Assembly (NCBI GenBank): GCA_023426545.1 | Contig: JAFAAN010000174.1 | Coordinates: 61,835 to 125,834, forward strand | Direction: 5' to 3' | Source: Pseudomonadota bacterium | Lineage (GTDB): Bacteria > Myxococcota > Myxococcia > Myxococcales > Myxococcaceae | Length of the DNA: 64,000 nucleotides | In this document: piece after piece, positions 56,970 through 64,000 of the stretch | Layout of the letters: every line of letters begins with the position of its first letter | Position numbering within the stretch: the first letter of the stretch is position 1 | Made by a program: the position numbers and the translations under genes | Notes under the pieces: model-generated | What the model was told of the DNA's origin: nothing | Seen by the model: only the letters and a program-made list of their open reading frames with translations | Databases searched by the model: none

Positions 56970-57684
56970 GCGCGCGCTGGTGATGGGCGCGTCCGCGGGC
57001 CTGGGGTACGCCATTGCCCAGGCGCTGGTGAAGGAAGAGGCCACGGTGGCCATCTGCTCGCGTGGCGGTGAGAAGCTGGAGCAGGCCGCGAAGTCCCTGG
57101 GCGCGGCGCTCGCGGTGCCATGCGACTTGACGCAGCCGGGCGCGGCGAAGCGGCTGGTGGAGGACGTCGGCGCGAAGCTGGGCGGTGTGGACATCCTGGT
57201 GGTGAACACGGGCGGGCCACCGGCGGGCGGCTTCGAGTCACTGACGGCGGAGCAGTGGCAGCTCGGCTTCCAGAGCCTGTGGATGGCGGCGGTGGACGGC
57301 ATCCAGGCGGCGCTCCCCGGCATGAAGGAGCGGAGCTGGGGCCGCATCATCCTGGTGACGTCGCTGGCCGCGCGCGAGGCGATGCCGAACCTGACCATCT
57401 CCAACGGCCTGCGCGCGGGGCTGCTCGGGCTGGTGAAGACGGTGAGCAACGAGGTCGCGCAGCACGGCATCACCCTGAACGCGGTGCTGCCGGGCTACCA
57501 CGCCACCGAGCGCATGCAGCAGCTCGGGCTGACGGACGAGAAGGTGGCGCCGCAGATTCCCGCGCGGCGGCTGGGCCGCCCGGAGGAGCTGGCGGCGCTC
57601 ACGGCCTTCCTGGCCTCCGAGCAGGCGTCATACATCACCGGCCAGTCCATCTCGGTGGATGGCGGCGCGCAGCGGGGCTTCTGA
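56947..57684 (+). CDS. Atypical SDR-family protein in the kynurenine operon
   Basis: 245 residues. The cofactor motif VMGASAGLGYAIA and the VVNTGGPPAGGF, which replaces the usual NNAG, mark it as an SDR. The C-terminal ISVDGGAQRGF is also typical. At the active site the Ser is present (LVTSLAARE) but the Tyr-xxx-Lys is missing: the aligned stretch reads NLTISNGLRAGLLG. I recall a BKR-like SDR subgroup with exactly this SNxxRA pattern. Whether it still does redox chemistry is unclear. It is coupled to kmo by a 23-base overlap, so a role in the pathway is likely but not obvious. Confidence 0.88.
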   Translation: MDFGLKGRRALVMGASAGLGYAIAQALVKEEATVAICSRGGEKLEQAAKSLGAALAVPCDLTQPGAAKRLVEDVGAKLGGVDILVVNTGGPPAGGFESLTAEQWQLGFQSLWMAAVDGIQAALPGMKERSWGRIILVTSLAAREAMPNLTISNGLRAGLLGLVKTVSNEVAQHGITLNAVLPGYHATERMQQLGLTDEKVAPQIPARRLGRPEELAALTAFLASEQASYITGQSISVDGGAQRGF

Positions 57685-57687
57685 ACC

Positions 57688-57707
57688 GCCGCGCTGGACG
57701 GCGCGGC
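57688..57707. terminator. Hairpin between convergent genes
   Basis: GCCGCGC, six-base loop, GCGCGGC, starting 4 bases after the SDR stop and ending 13 bases before the hydrolase stop on the other strand. No T-run. Its position suits a bidirectional transcript end for the kynurenine operon. Confidence 0.5.
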
Positions 57708-57720
57708 TCCTGCCAACGCC

Positions 57721-58527
57721 TCACAGCAAGGCGTGCAGCGCGGCCACGACCTGCGGCCATTCTTGAGAGCGTGGGTCGATGACCTCGAAGTGGCCCGCAC
57801 CCGGCAAGGTGACACAGCGGACGTCATCCCCCAGCTCGCGTCCGCGCGCACAGAAGTCCTCGCTCATCGACACGGGCACGGTGTCGTCCTCCGCGCCATG
57901 GACGAGCACCTGGGGCACCCCGAGCGGCTGGAGCGCCGCGGGCGAAGCCATGCGATAGCGCTCTGGCACCGAGGACGGCGTGCCGCCCAGGAACGTCTCC
58001 ACGATGCCGTCCCCCAGCCGGTGCGCGAACGCACGGGCGAGGTCCACGACGCCCGCCAGCGGCACCACGCCCCGCAAGGGCAACGGCGCCTCACCGTGGA
58101 GCGCATCACCGGGCCGCAGCCGGTGCCGCGCCCCCAGCCACGCCACCAGGTGCCCTCCCGCCGAGTGGCCAAGCGCCACGACGCGCGAGAGGTCCAGCGC
58201 ATGCGGCTGCGCCAGCGTGCGCAGGAAGTCGGTGCCACGCGCCACGTCCTCCAGCGTCCCAGGCCAGCCGCCGCCGTCGTGTCCCACGCGCCGGTACTCC
58301 AGGCTCCAGGTCGCGAAGCCGCGCCGGGTCAGGTCCGCGCACAGGTGGCCGACATGCTCCAGCCCGTACTTCGCGCGCCAGAAACCCCCATGGACCACGA
58401 TGACCACCGGGTGCGGACCGAGCCCCTCGGGCACTCGCAAGTCCCCGAACTGATGGGGCTCCGCTCCATATGGAATCCGCGCATCCGCGGACGGCGCTGG
58501 CGTCTCCAGGACCCACATCGAGCTCAT
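57721..58527 (-). CDS. Alpha/beta hydrolase, candidate N-formylkynurenine formamidase
   Basis: 268 residues. The oxyanion motif VVHGGFWRAKYG, the nucleophile elbow GHSAGGH, the Asp in GAEDDTVPV and the His in GAGHFEVID make a full hydrolase set. HGG[FY]W is the signature I know from eukaryotic-type arylformamidases (BNA7/AFMID) within the esterase/lipase group. Together with its place at the end of a kynurenine operon that has no other formamidase, this suggests it hydrolyses N-formylkynurenine. A general carboxylesterase is the alternative. ATG 58527 has AGGA 7 bases upstream. It is transcribed convergently to the operon, so it is not co-transcribed. Confidence 0.85.
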   Translation of the reverse strand: MSSMWVLETPAPSADARIPYGAEPHQFGDLRVPEGLGPHPVVIVVHGGFWRAKYGLEHVGHLCADLTRRGFATWSLEYRRVGHDGGGWPGTLEDVARGTDFLRTLAQPHALDLSRVVALGHSAGGHLVAWLGARHRLRPGDALHGEAPLPLRGVVPLAGVVDLARAFAHRLGDGIVETFLGGTPSSVPERYRMASPAALQPLGVPQVLVHGAEDDTVPVSMSEDFCARGRELGDDVRCVTLPGAGHFEVIDPRSQEWPQVVAALHALL

Positions 58528-58893
58528 GGAGGCATCCTACGCCGCCGCCTCCGCCCACCCGCGACGACGTCAGGAAGGCGCCCGCCGCGCCGAATCGCTG
58601 CCGGAAGCGCGCCCCGGACTCCCCTTGGCCTCAGGCCCCAGTGCCGGGGCATGACGCACCCCGCCAGCAGGCCCCAGGCCTGGCCGCTCCTTCGCCCACC
58701 CGCCATCTGTCCGAGGGCTCCCTTGGCGGGTCCAAGTGTCTTCAGGTGGGCTCCAGAGGTTTAATCGTGTCTCCTCAAGCATTCATGTCGCGAGATTTAG
58801 ACTTGATTTCATCTCGCCAAGTGTAAATACCTGCGCCACAGACACGGCCCGCCGCGTCATCGCGCGAGGAACCCGGCCTGGGAGGCACGGACA
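58528..58893. other. Divergent intergenic region with probable glnA promoter, 366 bases
   Basis: The first half is C-rich and featureless. The second half (about 58755-58830) is the AT-richest patch in the neighbourhood. It contains TTGATT (58803-58808) and TAAATA (58824-58829), a -35/-10-like pair with a short 15-base spacer, so the assignment is weak. No sigma54 site and no gene were seen. Confidence 0.4.
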
Positions 58894-60333
58894 ATGGAGA
58901 CGAAGGGTCTACGGACGTTCCTGGAGATTCCCTACGACGAGTTGGAGGAGCGCAACCTCAAGGTGAAGGAGCAGCGCCTCAAGCACGTCTCGCCGGAGAA
59001 GCTTCGCGACGAGCGCATCGAGTACCTCTCGAAGGAGCGCGGCATCAAGGCAGTCACCGTGTGCTTCACCGACCTCGAGGGTCGGCTGCACATGCTGGAC
59101 TACGACAAGAAGTTCCTCATCAAGAGCGCCGACAACCTCACCTTCGACGGCTCGTCGATAAGAGGCTTCTCCGCGCAGCAGGAGAGCGACCTCCGGCTGA
59201 GCATCGACTGGAGCGCCTTCTACTGGCTGCCCTCGGACATCTTCGGCCCGGGCAAGGTGCTGGTGTTCAGCGAGGTGCTGGAGCGTGACGGCACGCCGTA
59301 CCACTCCGACATGCGCGGCAAGCTCAAGGGCCTCACCGAGTCGATGTACCAGAAGGACGGCACGGTGGTTTACGCGGCGCCCGAAATCGAGGGCTTCCTG
59401 TTCAAGGGCCGCGACGCCGAGCGCCACTACCACGAGACGGACCACTTCGAGTTCATCTCCACCGGCGGCTACTACCACGCGCTGCCCGGCGACGCGCTGC
59501 GCACCTTCATCGACAAGGTGGCCGAGGCCCAGCGGGCCATGGGCTTCCAGAACGAGAAGGACCACCCCGAGGTGGCGCCCAGCCAGTTCGAGATAAACTT
59601 CTCGTACAGCGAGGCCCTCATCGCGGCGGACCAGATTCAGCTCTACAAGCTGCTCAGCCGCCAGGTGGCCGCGCAGATGGACTGCACCGCCAGCTTCCTC
59701 CCCAAGCCCGTCACGGGCGTCAATGGCACTGGCATGCACATGAACCTGTCGTTGGCGAGGGGCGGCAAGAACCTCTTCTACGACAAGAACGGCCCGGACG
59801 GCCTGAGCCCGCTGGCCTGGGAGTTCATCGACCGGATCCTCACCAGCGCGAATGAAATCTGCCTCACGCTCAACTCCAGCGTGAACTCGTACCGCCGCCT
59901 GGACCCGCGGTTCGAGGCGCCCAACCAGATCAAGGCCAGCGCCAACAACCGCGGCGCCATGGTGCGCATCCCCTACGGCAACGAGCACAGCGCGCGCATC
60001 GAGTGCCGCTCGGTGGCCCCGGACTCCAACGCGTACCTGGTGTTCTACACCCTGCTGCGCACCGGCCTGGAAGGCCCGCTGCCGCAGGAGGACGCGGAGA
60101 CCAAGCGCAGCCGCACCCGCTTCCTGCCGGACAACATCTTCGACGCCATCCGCATCTTCAAGAGCAGCCAGTTCATGGCCACCATCCTGGGTGAGCACGT
60201 GCAGAGCAAGTTCGCGGAGCTCAAGACGTCCACGGCCGAGCGCAGCCCGAAGCAGCTGGGCACCCGGGTGAAGACGTCCGAAATCCAGTTCCACCACGAG
60301 GTCACCAACCAGTACCTCTGGAACCTCTTCTAG
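58894..60333 (+). CDS. glnA: Glutamine synthetase, type I
   Basis: 479 residues. Makes glutamine from glutamate, ammonia and ATP. Active-site motifs in order: FDGSSIRGF, APEIEGFLF, EVAPSQFEINF, NGTGMHMNLSL, NSYRRLDPRFEAPN, NRGAMVRIP and IECRSVAPDSNAYL. It is somewhat unusual: Arg replaces the usual Glu in GSSIEGF, and there is no NLYxLP tyrosine loop in the expected place (FLPDNIFDAIRIF instead). Control by adenylylation is therefore unlikely. ATG 58894 has GGAGG 9 bases upstream. It stands alone with an AT-rich promoter region. Myxobacteria often have more than one GS, so the symbol is by function. Confidence 0.93.
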   Translation: METKGLRTFLEIPYDELEERNLKVKEQRLKHVSPEKLRDERIEYLSKERGIKAVTVCFTDLEGRLHMLDYDKKFLIKSADNLTFDGSSIRGFSAQQESDLRLSIDWSAFYWLPSDIFGPGKVLVFSEVLERDGTPYHSDMRGKLKGLTESMYQKDGTVVYAAPEIEGFLFKGRDAERHYHETDHFEFISTGGYYHALPGDALRTFIDKVAEAQRAMGFQNEKDHPEVAPSQFEINFSYSEALIAADQIQLYKLLSRQVAAQMDCTASFLPKPVTGVNGTGMHMNLSLARGGKNLFYDKNGPDGLSPLAWEFIDRILTSANEICLTLNSSVNSYRRLDPRFEAPNQIKASANNRGAMVRIPYGNEHSARIECRSVAPDSNAYLVFYTLLRTGLEGPLPQEDAETKRSRTRFLPDNIFDAIRIFKSSQFMATILGEHVQSKFAELKTSTAERSPKQLGTRVKTSEIQFHHEVTNQYLWNLF

Positions 60334-60348
60334 GAAGGGGGCGCACAT

Positions 60349-60376
60349 CCGCGCCGCCGGCGGCATGGCGGCGCGG
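60349..60376. terminator. Hairpin downstream of glnA
   Basis: CCGCGCCGCC, eight-base loop, GGCGGCGCGG: a perfect 10-base stem 15 bases after the glnA stop. No T-run follows. It is the likely 3' end of the glnA transcript and separates it from the lipoprotein gene. Confidence 0.55.
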
Positions 60377-60471
60377 CGGGGCCCTCCGATATGCTTCGGC
60401 GTCCCGGACGTTGCCTGCGGGCGTCCAGGCAGCCCGCCTGGCTCCGAACACCGAACACCGAGGCAACTCCG

Positions 60472-61974
60472 ATGCGTCTCCAGAATGCGCTGATTGGGCT
60501 GGGGCTGCTGTGCACGGGTTGTGCGACCCTGAGCCGTGGGCTCGGCGCCACGGCCGATGAGGACACGGGCGAGTACGAGACACCCGAAGAGGAGCGGGTG
60601 TACGTCGTCCCCGCCGAGGACGCGATGATGGTGGCGCGGCGCATCCTGGAAGAGGAGCGCTACGACGTCATGGAGAAGGAAGGCGGCCTGGAGCTGTTCT
60701 CCTCGGCCCACGAGCCCGGGAAGAACAACGTCGGCCTGCGCACCATCGAGCGCTACTACGTCCAGGGCGAGCGGCTGGGGCCTCGGCAGACGGTCGTGCG
60801 CGTCTTCCGGCTCAGCTACCACGAGATGGAGACCCAGCTGGAAATCCCGCCCCAGGCCGCGGGGAAGCGGGATGGGGACTTCATGGCGGCCCAGGATGCC
60901 CACCCGTTCGACGCCACGCGGGACGCCTATGCGGGCCCGCGCGGGGCGGCGCTCCAGGACCCCTTCAAGAACGCGCCGGGCATGGAGCGCTTCCGGATGG
61001 CGCGCGGCGTGCGCGACCTGGGCATCGAGCAGAAGCTCCTGGAGCGGCTGGAGATGGTGCCCGCGCTCGAACTGGTAGGCAGCAACGCGCCCGTGCCCAT
61101 CCAGTCGGTGCTGCTGGAGGGCGGGCAGGCTCCGGAGGCGTCCGCCGAGCTCCTGGCGCCGGAGTGCGACCAGCCGGTGGAGGGCGCCGGTCCGCTGATG
61201 GCCCCGGGCCACACGCTGCTGCTGGCGGACCCGCTGGGCACGCGCGAGCTGCCCATGGCCGCGCTGCACATGCTGTGCGAGGCCACGTCCCGGGGACTGC
61301 CCGTGACGCTGGCGCTGTCGCTCCCCGCCTCTGAACAGCCCCTGCTGGACACGTACCTGGCGAGCGGCGGGCAGCAGCAGGACGCGCAGACCCTGGTGGG
61401 CGAGAGCGCTTTCTGGCGCCGGACCTACCAGGACGGCCGCAGCAGCCGCGCCATGCTCTGGCTCGTCGAGCAAGCCCGCCGGCTGCGCGCCTCCGGCAAG
61501 GACGTGGCCCTGGCGGCCATCGACGTGGACAAGGCGCAGGGCAACGCGCGCGAGGCGCAGATGGCGGAGCACCTGCTGGCGTACCAGCAAGGGCGCCCCC
61601 AGGCCTGGACGCTGGTGCTCGCCGGCGGCACCCACGTGCGCACCGCGGGCGTGAGCTGGGACAAGGACTATATGCCCCTGGGGGCCCGGCTGGCCCAGGC
61701 CCTGCCCTCCGTGCGCGCGCTCGACGTGGGCTTCATGCGAGGCACGCACTTCGCCTGCCGCTTCAACGTCTGGGACGCGGTGGAGTGCGACGTCTTCTCC
61801 ATCAGCCCCACGAAGGAGGCGCGGCAGAAGAAGGACGTCGCGTCCGGCGTGCAGCTCTTTCCCCAGCCCCTGGCGGAAGGCTTCCATGGCCGGCTCTACG
61901 TCGGCGCGCTGAGCGCCTCGCCCCCGGCACTCCAGCGGCGGGCCACCAGCGCCGCTCCCCGCCCCGCGCCCTAG
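60472..61974 (+). CDS. Lipoprotein with ChaN/Tiki-superfamily-like C-terminal domain
   Basis: 500 residues. The signal peptide ends in the lipobox CTGC (C17). The N-terminal third (ERVYVVPAEDAMMVARRILEEE, then a beta-rich stretch) looks like a small envelope domain. From about residue 240 the pattern GHTLLLADPLGTRELPMAA, LPVTLALSLPASEQ, ESAFWRRTYQDGRSSRAMLWLVEQA and TLVLAGGTHVRTAG recalls the ChaN/EreA/TraB-Tiki fold. But the usual GExHG start reads ADPLGT here, so metal binding and activity are doubtful. ATG 60472 lies 8 bases after GAGG. The frame antisense to it and glnA (58909-62052) is a shadow. Stands alone. Confidence 0.75.
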   Translation: MRLQNALIGLGLLCTGCATLSRGLGATADEDTGEYETPEEERVYVVPAEDAMMVARRILEEERYDVMEKEGGLELFSSAHEPGKNNVGLRTIERYYVQGERLGPRQTVVRVFRLSYHEMETQLEIPPQAAGKRDGDFMAAQDAHPFDATRDAYAGPRGAALQDPFKNAPGMERFRMARGVRDLGIEQKLLERLEMVPALELVGSNAPVPIQSVLLEGGQAPEASAELLAPECDQPVEGAGPLMAPGHTLLLADPLGTRELPMAALHMLCEATSRGLPVTLALSLPASEQPLLDTYLASGGQQQDAQTLVGESAFWRRTYQDGRSSRAMLWLVEQARRLRASGKDVALAAIDVDKAQGNAREAQMAEHLLAYQQGRPQAWTLVLAGGTHVRTAGVSWDKDYMPLGARLAQALPSVRALDVGFMRGTHFACRFNVWDAVECDVFSISPTKEARQKKDVASGVQLFPQPLAEGFHGRLYVGALSASPPALQRRATSAAPRPAP

Positions 61975-62454
61975 CCATGGCGGCCCCACGTCGCACAGCA
62001 GGGGCGCCAGGACCTCGTCATTGGCCTTGAGCGGGGGCAGCGCCACCATCACCTCTCCAGCACGTCCGCCACCGCCGACGGGTCATACGCCCGTGCGGCG
62101 TTCCCAGGTCCGGATGAGTTCCATCCGGACTCCGGCCAAGCTCGGCGGCGATGTGGATTCGGCAGGTGCACGCTGCCATGTCCTCACGGCCAGACCAATC
62201 CTCTGACTGGATGAAGAGTAACGGGAGGGACGTTGCGTGTTGCCCAGGTATGAGGGCGCACGTGCGAAGCCTAGGAGTGAAGCTGAAGCAGGAGGACAAG
62301 GCAGCGCAGTAGGCGCTGACACGCCGTGGGCGCGAATCCGTGTGGGCGTTGAAACGCCCACGGCTGCTGCAAATCCTTTCCGAAGGCTAGACGGTGATGG
62401 GAACAGCCGAGGCCGTGGGCATGACGTAAACCACGGTGCGCCGACGCTATCTAA
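61975..62454. other. Gene-poor stretch left of the insertion sequence, with remnants
   Basis: About 480 bases with lower coding quality than the rest. On the minus strand, a frame ending NAARAYDPSAVADVLER* (about 62055-62110) is followed by an overlapping ATG (TGATG) opening MVALPPLKANDEVLAPLL, which runs into the lipoprotein gene and is cut off. This looks like the junction of two genes of a decayed operon. Two exact hairpins are seen: GTCCGGATG/CATCCGGAC (62108-62130, five-base loop) and GTGGGCGTT/AACGCCCAC (62342-62361, two-base loop). No intact gene is evident. Confidence 0.45.
62178..62312 (+). CDS. Possible 44-residue protein or gene fragment
   Basis: ATG 62178 opens MSSRPDQSSDWMK and ends KLKQEDKAAQ. 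The composition is protein-like (charged C-terminal helix, CCPG in the middle) and codon use is less GC-biased than the surroundings, as expected for transferred DNA next to an insertion sequence. The ribosome site is poor (CAGGTG). It may be the end of a truncated gene. I do not recognise it. Confidence 0.2.
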   Translation: MSSRPDQSSDWMKSNGRDVACCPGMRAHVRSLGVKLKQEDKAAQ

Positions 62455-63877
62455 TACGACTTGGTCACATCCGAGAGGGCAGCTCAGGCGGAGCTCTGGG
62501 GCTGATGGCCCTGTTGCAGAGCGGGCAGGTGCCAATCTGGCGTAGCAGGAGTGGCTGAAGCGCGCGCCGCACCATCGGTAGCGTCCAGTGCACTCGGCTC
62601 CGGGGGGAAAAGCGCCCGACGGAGCGCGAGGAAGCCGTGGGCGACGACGCAGAGGGTGACGTGGTGGTGGAAGCCACGCCACGAGCGCCCTTCGAAGTGG
62701 TCGAGACCGACTTCTGCTTTCAACTCCTGATAGTCTCGCTCGACGCGCCAACGCAGCTTGGAGAGGCGTACGAGTTGCTTCAGGGAAATGTGAGCAGGCA
62801 GCGTCGAGAGGTGGAACCTGGTGGGCTGCTTCTCGTTTCTGGGCCATTCGCAGAGCAGCCACTGCTCGTCGCCCGGGGCCAATCCCACCGAGTGCCCATG
62901 CGCGATGCGGATGCGCAGCGCCGCGAAACGTGAACGCTTGCGCCCCTTGGCGCCTTCACCCCAGCTGACCGACTTCCATGCGGTGGGTGGCAGGCCAGCG
63001 GCCAGCTTCTGGGCGGCAATGGGCTTGGCTTCGCCATAACGGTAGCGCGTGCGCGCAGGCCCACTCATTCCCGCGGGCTTCTGGGGAATGGGCGGAGGCT
63101 CGAATCCTGGAGGCCAGAGCACCGAGTCTCCTCGGATGCCGACGATGTACGGCAGTCCTCGGCGCGTGAGTGCCTCGCGGAACTCGACTTCGTTTCCATA
63201 ACCTGCGTCCGCCAGGAAAAGCCGCGGCTTGACGCCCCAGTCGAGCGCACGCTCAAGCAGCCCAAGGGCGATGGCCCCCTTCGTCTCGAATGAGACGTCC
63301 TCGGGTACGCCTGCCTTGCGCAGTCGCTCCGGGGCGGATGTCCATTCCGCCGGCAAGTACAGCCGCATCCCGATGCAGCCACTGCTCTTCTCTCCTGCCA
63401 GATGCAGACTGACGGCCACCTGGCAGCTATCCGTCCGGCCCAACGTGCCCGAATACTGCCGCGCGACGCCTACCGAATGCTTGCCCTTCTTGGGCAAGCC
63501 CGTGTCGTCCAGCACCAGCGCCTCAATGCCCGGCAGTTCCGCCTCCAGCTTCAGTGCCAATCGGCGCATGACCTCCTCGTCCGCCCACGTGCTGCCGCTG
63601 ACGCACTGCTGGAGGCGCTGGCGCATGGCCTCCTGCTCGCCAACGTCCTCCACCAGTCGCCCCGCCAACGGCTCGATGCTCTTGCGCTCGCCTTCGAGCA
63701 GCAGGCCCTTGACGTACCAGCTCATCGCCCGTCGCCGCTCCACGCGGCCCAGGCCTGAGAACATCGACTCAAGGAAGCTCTCCAGCTCTCCCTCCAGTCG
63801 CTTCATTTGCCTCGGCGTCATGCATGGGGAACAGTCCGCCCACCCTCACGCATTCTTGAAGTGACCGGGTGGTGGTA
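62455..63877 (-). mobile_element. IS701-family insertion sequence
   Basis: The element is about 1.4 kb and carries one transposase. Imperfect terminal inverted repeats are visible: ACGACTTGGTCACATC at the left and, read inward from the right, ACCACCCGGTCACTTC (12 of 16 matching; GGTCAC core identical). CTAA, a YTAR-type target as used by this family, directly precedes the left end. I could not find a matching copy at the right, so either boundary may be off by a few bases or the ends have recombined. Confidence 0.7.
62484..63821 (-). CDS. IS701-family transposase
   Basis: 445 residues, intact. DDE-type transposase. The first Asp is in VLDDTGLPKKGKHSVGV, the second in FLADAGYGNEVEF and the Glu in WRVERDYQELKAEVGLDHFEG, followed by the family's SWRGFHHH. 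Residues before the first Asp (WYVKGLLLEGERKSIEPLA) are also typical. The frame has no internal stop or frameshift, so the element may still move. ATG 63821 is just inside the right end. The C-terminal 40 residues (LFPPEPSALDAT onward) are poorly conserved. Confidence 0.92.
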   Translation of the reverse strand: MTPRQMKRLEGELESFLESMFSGLGRVERRRAMSWYVKGLLLEGERKSIEPLAGRLVEDVGEQEAMRQRLQQCVSGSTWADEEVMRRLALKLEAELPGIEALVLDDTGLPKKGKHSVGVARQYSGTLGRTDSCQVAVSLHLAGEKSSGCIGMRLYLPAEWTSAPERLRKAGVPEDVSFETKGAIALGLLERALDWGVKPRLFLADAGYGNEVEFREALTRRGLPYIVGIRGDSVLWPPGFEPPPIPQKPAGMSGPARTRYRYGEAKPIAAQKLAAGLPPTAWKSVSWGEGAKGRKRSRFAALRIRIAHGHSVGLAPGDEQWLLCEWPRNEKQPTRFHLSTLPAHISLKQLVRLSKLRWRVERDYQELKAEVGLDHFEGRSWRGFHHHVTLCVVAHGFLALRRALFPPEPSALDATDGAARASATPATPDWHLPALQQGHQPQSSA

Positions 63878-64000
63878 AGTGCGGCCCACCTGTTCGATGT
63901 GGTGTGCGAACTCGCGCTGCATCCTCGACGTCTTGCTCAGCCCGTCGCGGCGGCGTTCCCGGTGTGCACTCTCGAAGAGATGATAGGTGAGTTGGCCGGT
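63818..64000 (-). pseudogene. Fragment of an unrecognised gene cut by the insertion sequence and the window edge
   Basis: A minus-strand frame is open from the right edge to a stop at 63818. The part outside the element reads LTYHLFESAHRERRRDGLSK and then REFAHHIEQVGR, with GC-rich third positions, so it looks like true coding sequence. Past about 63877 it enters the insertion sequence and soon stops, so the insertion probably truncated the gene. I do not recognise the family. Confidence 0.4.

Noticed and set aside
58909..62052. A 1047-residue minus-strand open frame
   Set aside because: Antisense to glutamine synthetase and the ChaN-like lipoprotein, both with clear motifs; the composition is shadow-like. 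Only its first residues near 62050 may be a real gene remnant.
62083..62862. Minus-strand 259-residue frame across the left end of the insertion sequence
   Set aside because: Crosses the transposase gene in another frame and has no family features.

Overview
The window reads as chromosomal DNA of a myxobacterium, most likely a Myxococcaceae member (Myxococcus, Corallococcus or Pyxidicoccus type). The GC content is very high, so stop-free antisense frames are common. The gene content is typical of the group: several serine/threonine kinases, one-piece signalling hybrids, an NtrC-type two-component pair with a sigma54-like promoter, an ECF sigma/anti-sigma pair, a CHAT protease and a protein with a MYXO-CTERM type C-terminus. 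I cannot name the species. I saw no tRNA, rRNA, CRISPR array or prophage.

Layout. 1-11.5 kb is housekeeping: the end of a kinase gene, sbcDC nuclease genes, a membrane protein, a PlsC-type acyltransferase and an oxidative pentose phosphate operon (zwf-pgl-gnd). 11.7-14.5 kb holds a flavin monooxygenase/acyl-CoA dehydrogenase-like protein and a medium-chain acyl-CoA synthetase. 14.7-20.9 kb is the most unusual part: an ECF sigma factor coupled to a zinc-finger anti-sigma whose long output half is co-linear with the N-terminal half of a neighbouring membrane-anchored CHAT caspase-like protease. Between them lie a 61-residue gene of unknown function and a JmjC/cupin_8 hydroxylase gene whose stop codon appears to be lost. 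21.4-27.2 kb has a surface polysaccharide lyase, a MarR regulator, a small Cys-rich protein and two DUF4139 paralogues, one carrying an insert resembling the start of an Oar-like TonB receptor.

27.3-48.2 kb is signalling-rich: a histidine kinase/NtrC regulator pair, a glutaminyl cyclase lipoprotein, a lone receiver, a DegP-like protease, a 1337-residue kinase-ATPase-TPR protein, an FHA-PAS-histidine kinase-receiver hybrid coupled to an OPT transporter, another kinase, a repeat lipoprotein whose leader can form two exclusive hairpins, a soluble histidine kinase, and a cysteine dioxygenase divergent from an FAD protein.

48.2-58.5 kb encodes tryptophan degradation by the kynurenine/3-hydroxyanthranilate/2-aminomuconate route. 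A tightly coupled operon encodes aminomuconate semialdehyde dehydrogenase, RidA-type deaminase, 3-hydroxyanthranilate dioxygenase, ACMS decarboxylase, kynureninase, kynurenine monooxygenase and an atypical SDR. A 4-oxalocrotonate decarboxylase-like gene and a candidate formylkynurenine formamidase flank it. Only tryptophan 2,3-dioxygenase is not seen. 58.9-62.0 kb has a type I glutamine synthetase and a ChaN/Tiki-like lipoprotein. The right end is an IS701-family insertion sequence with gene remnants on both sides.
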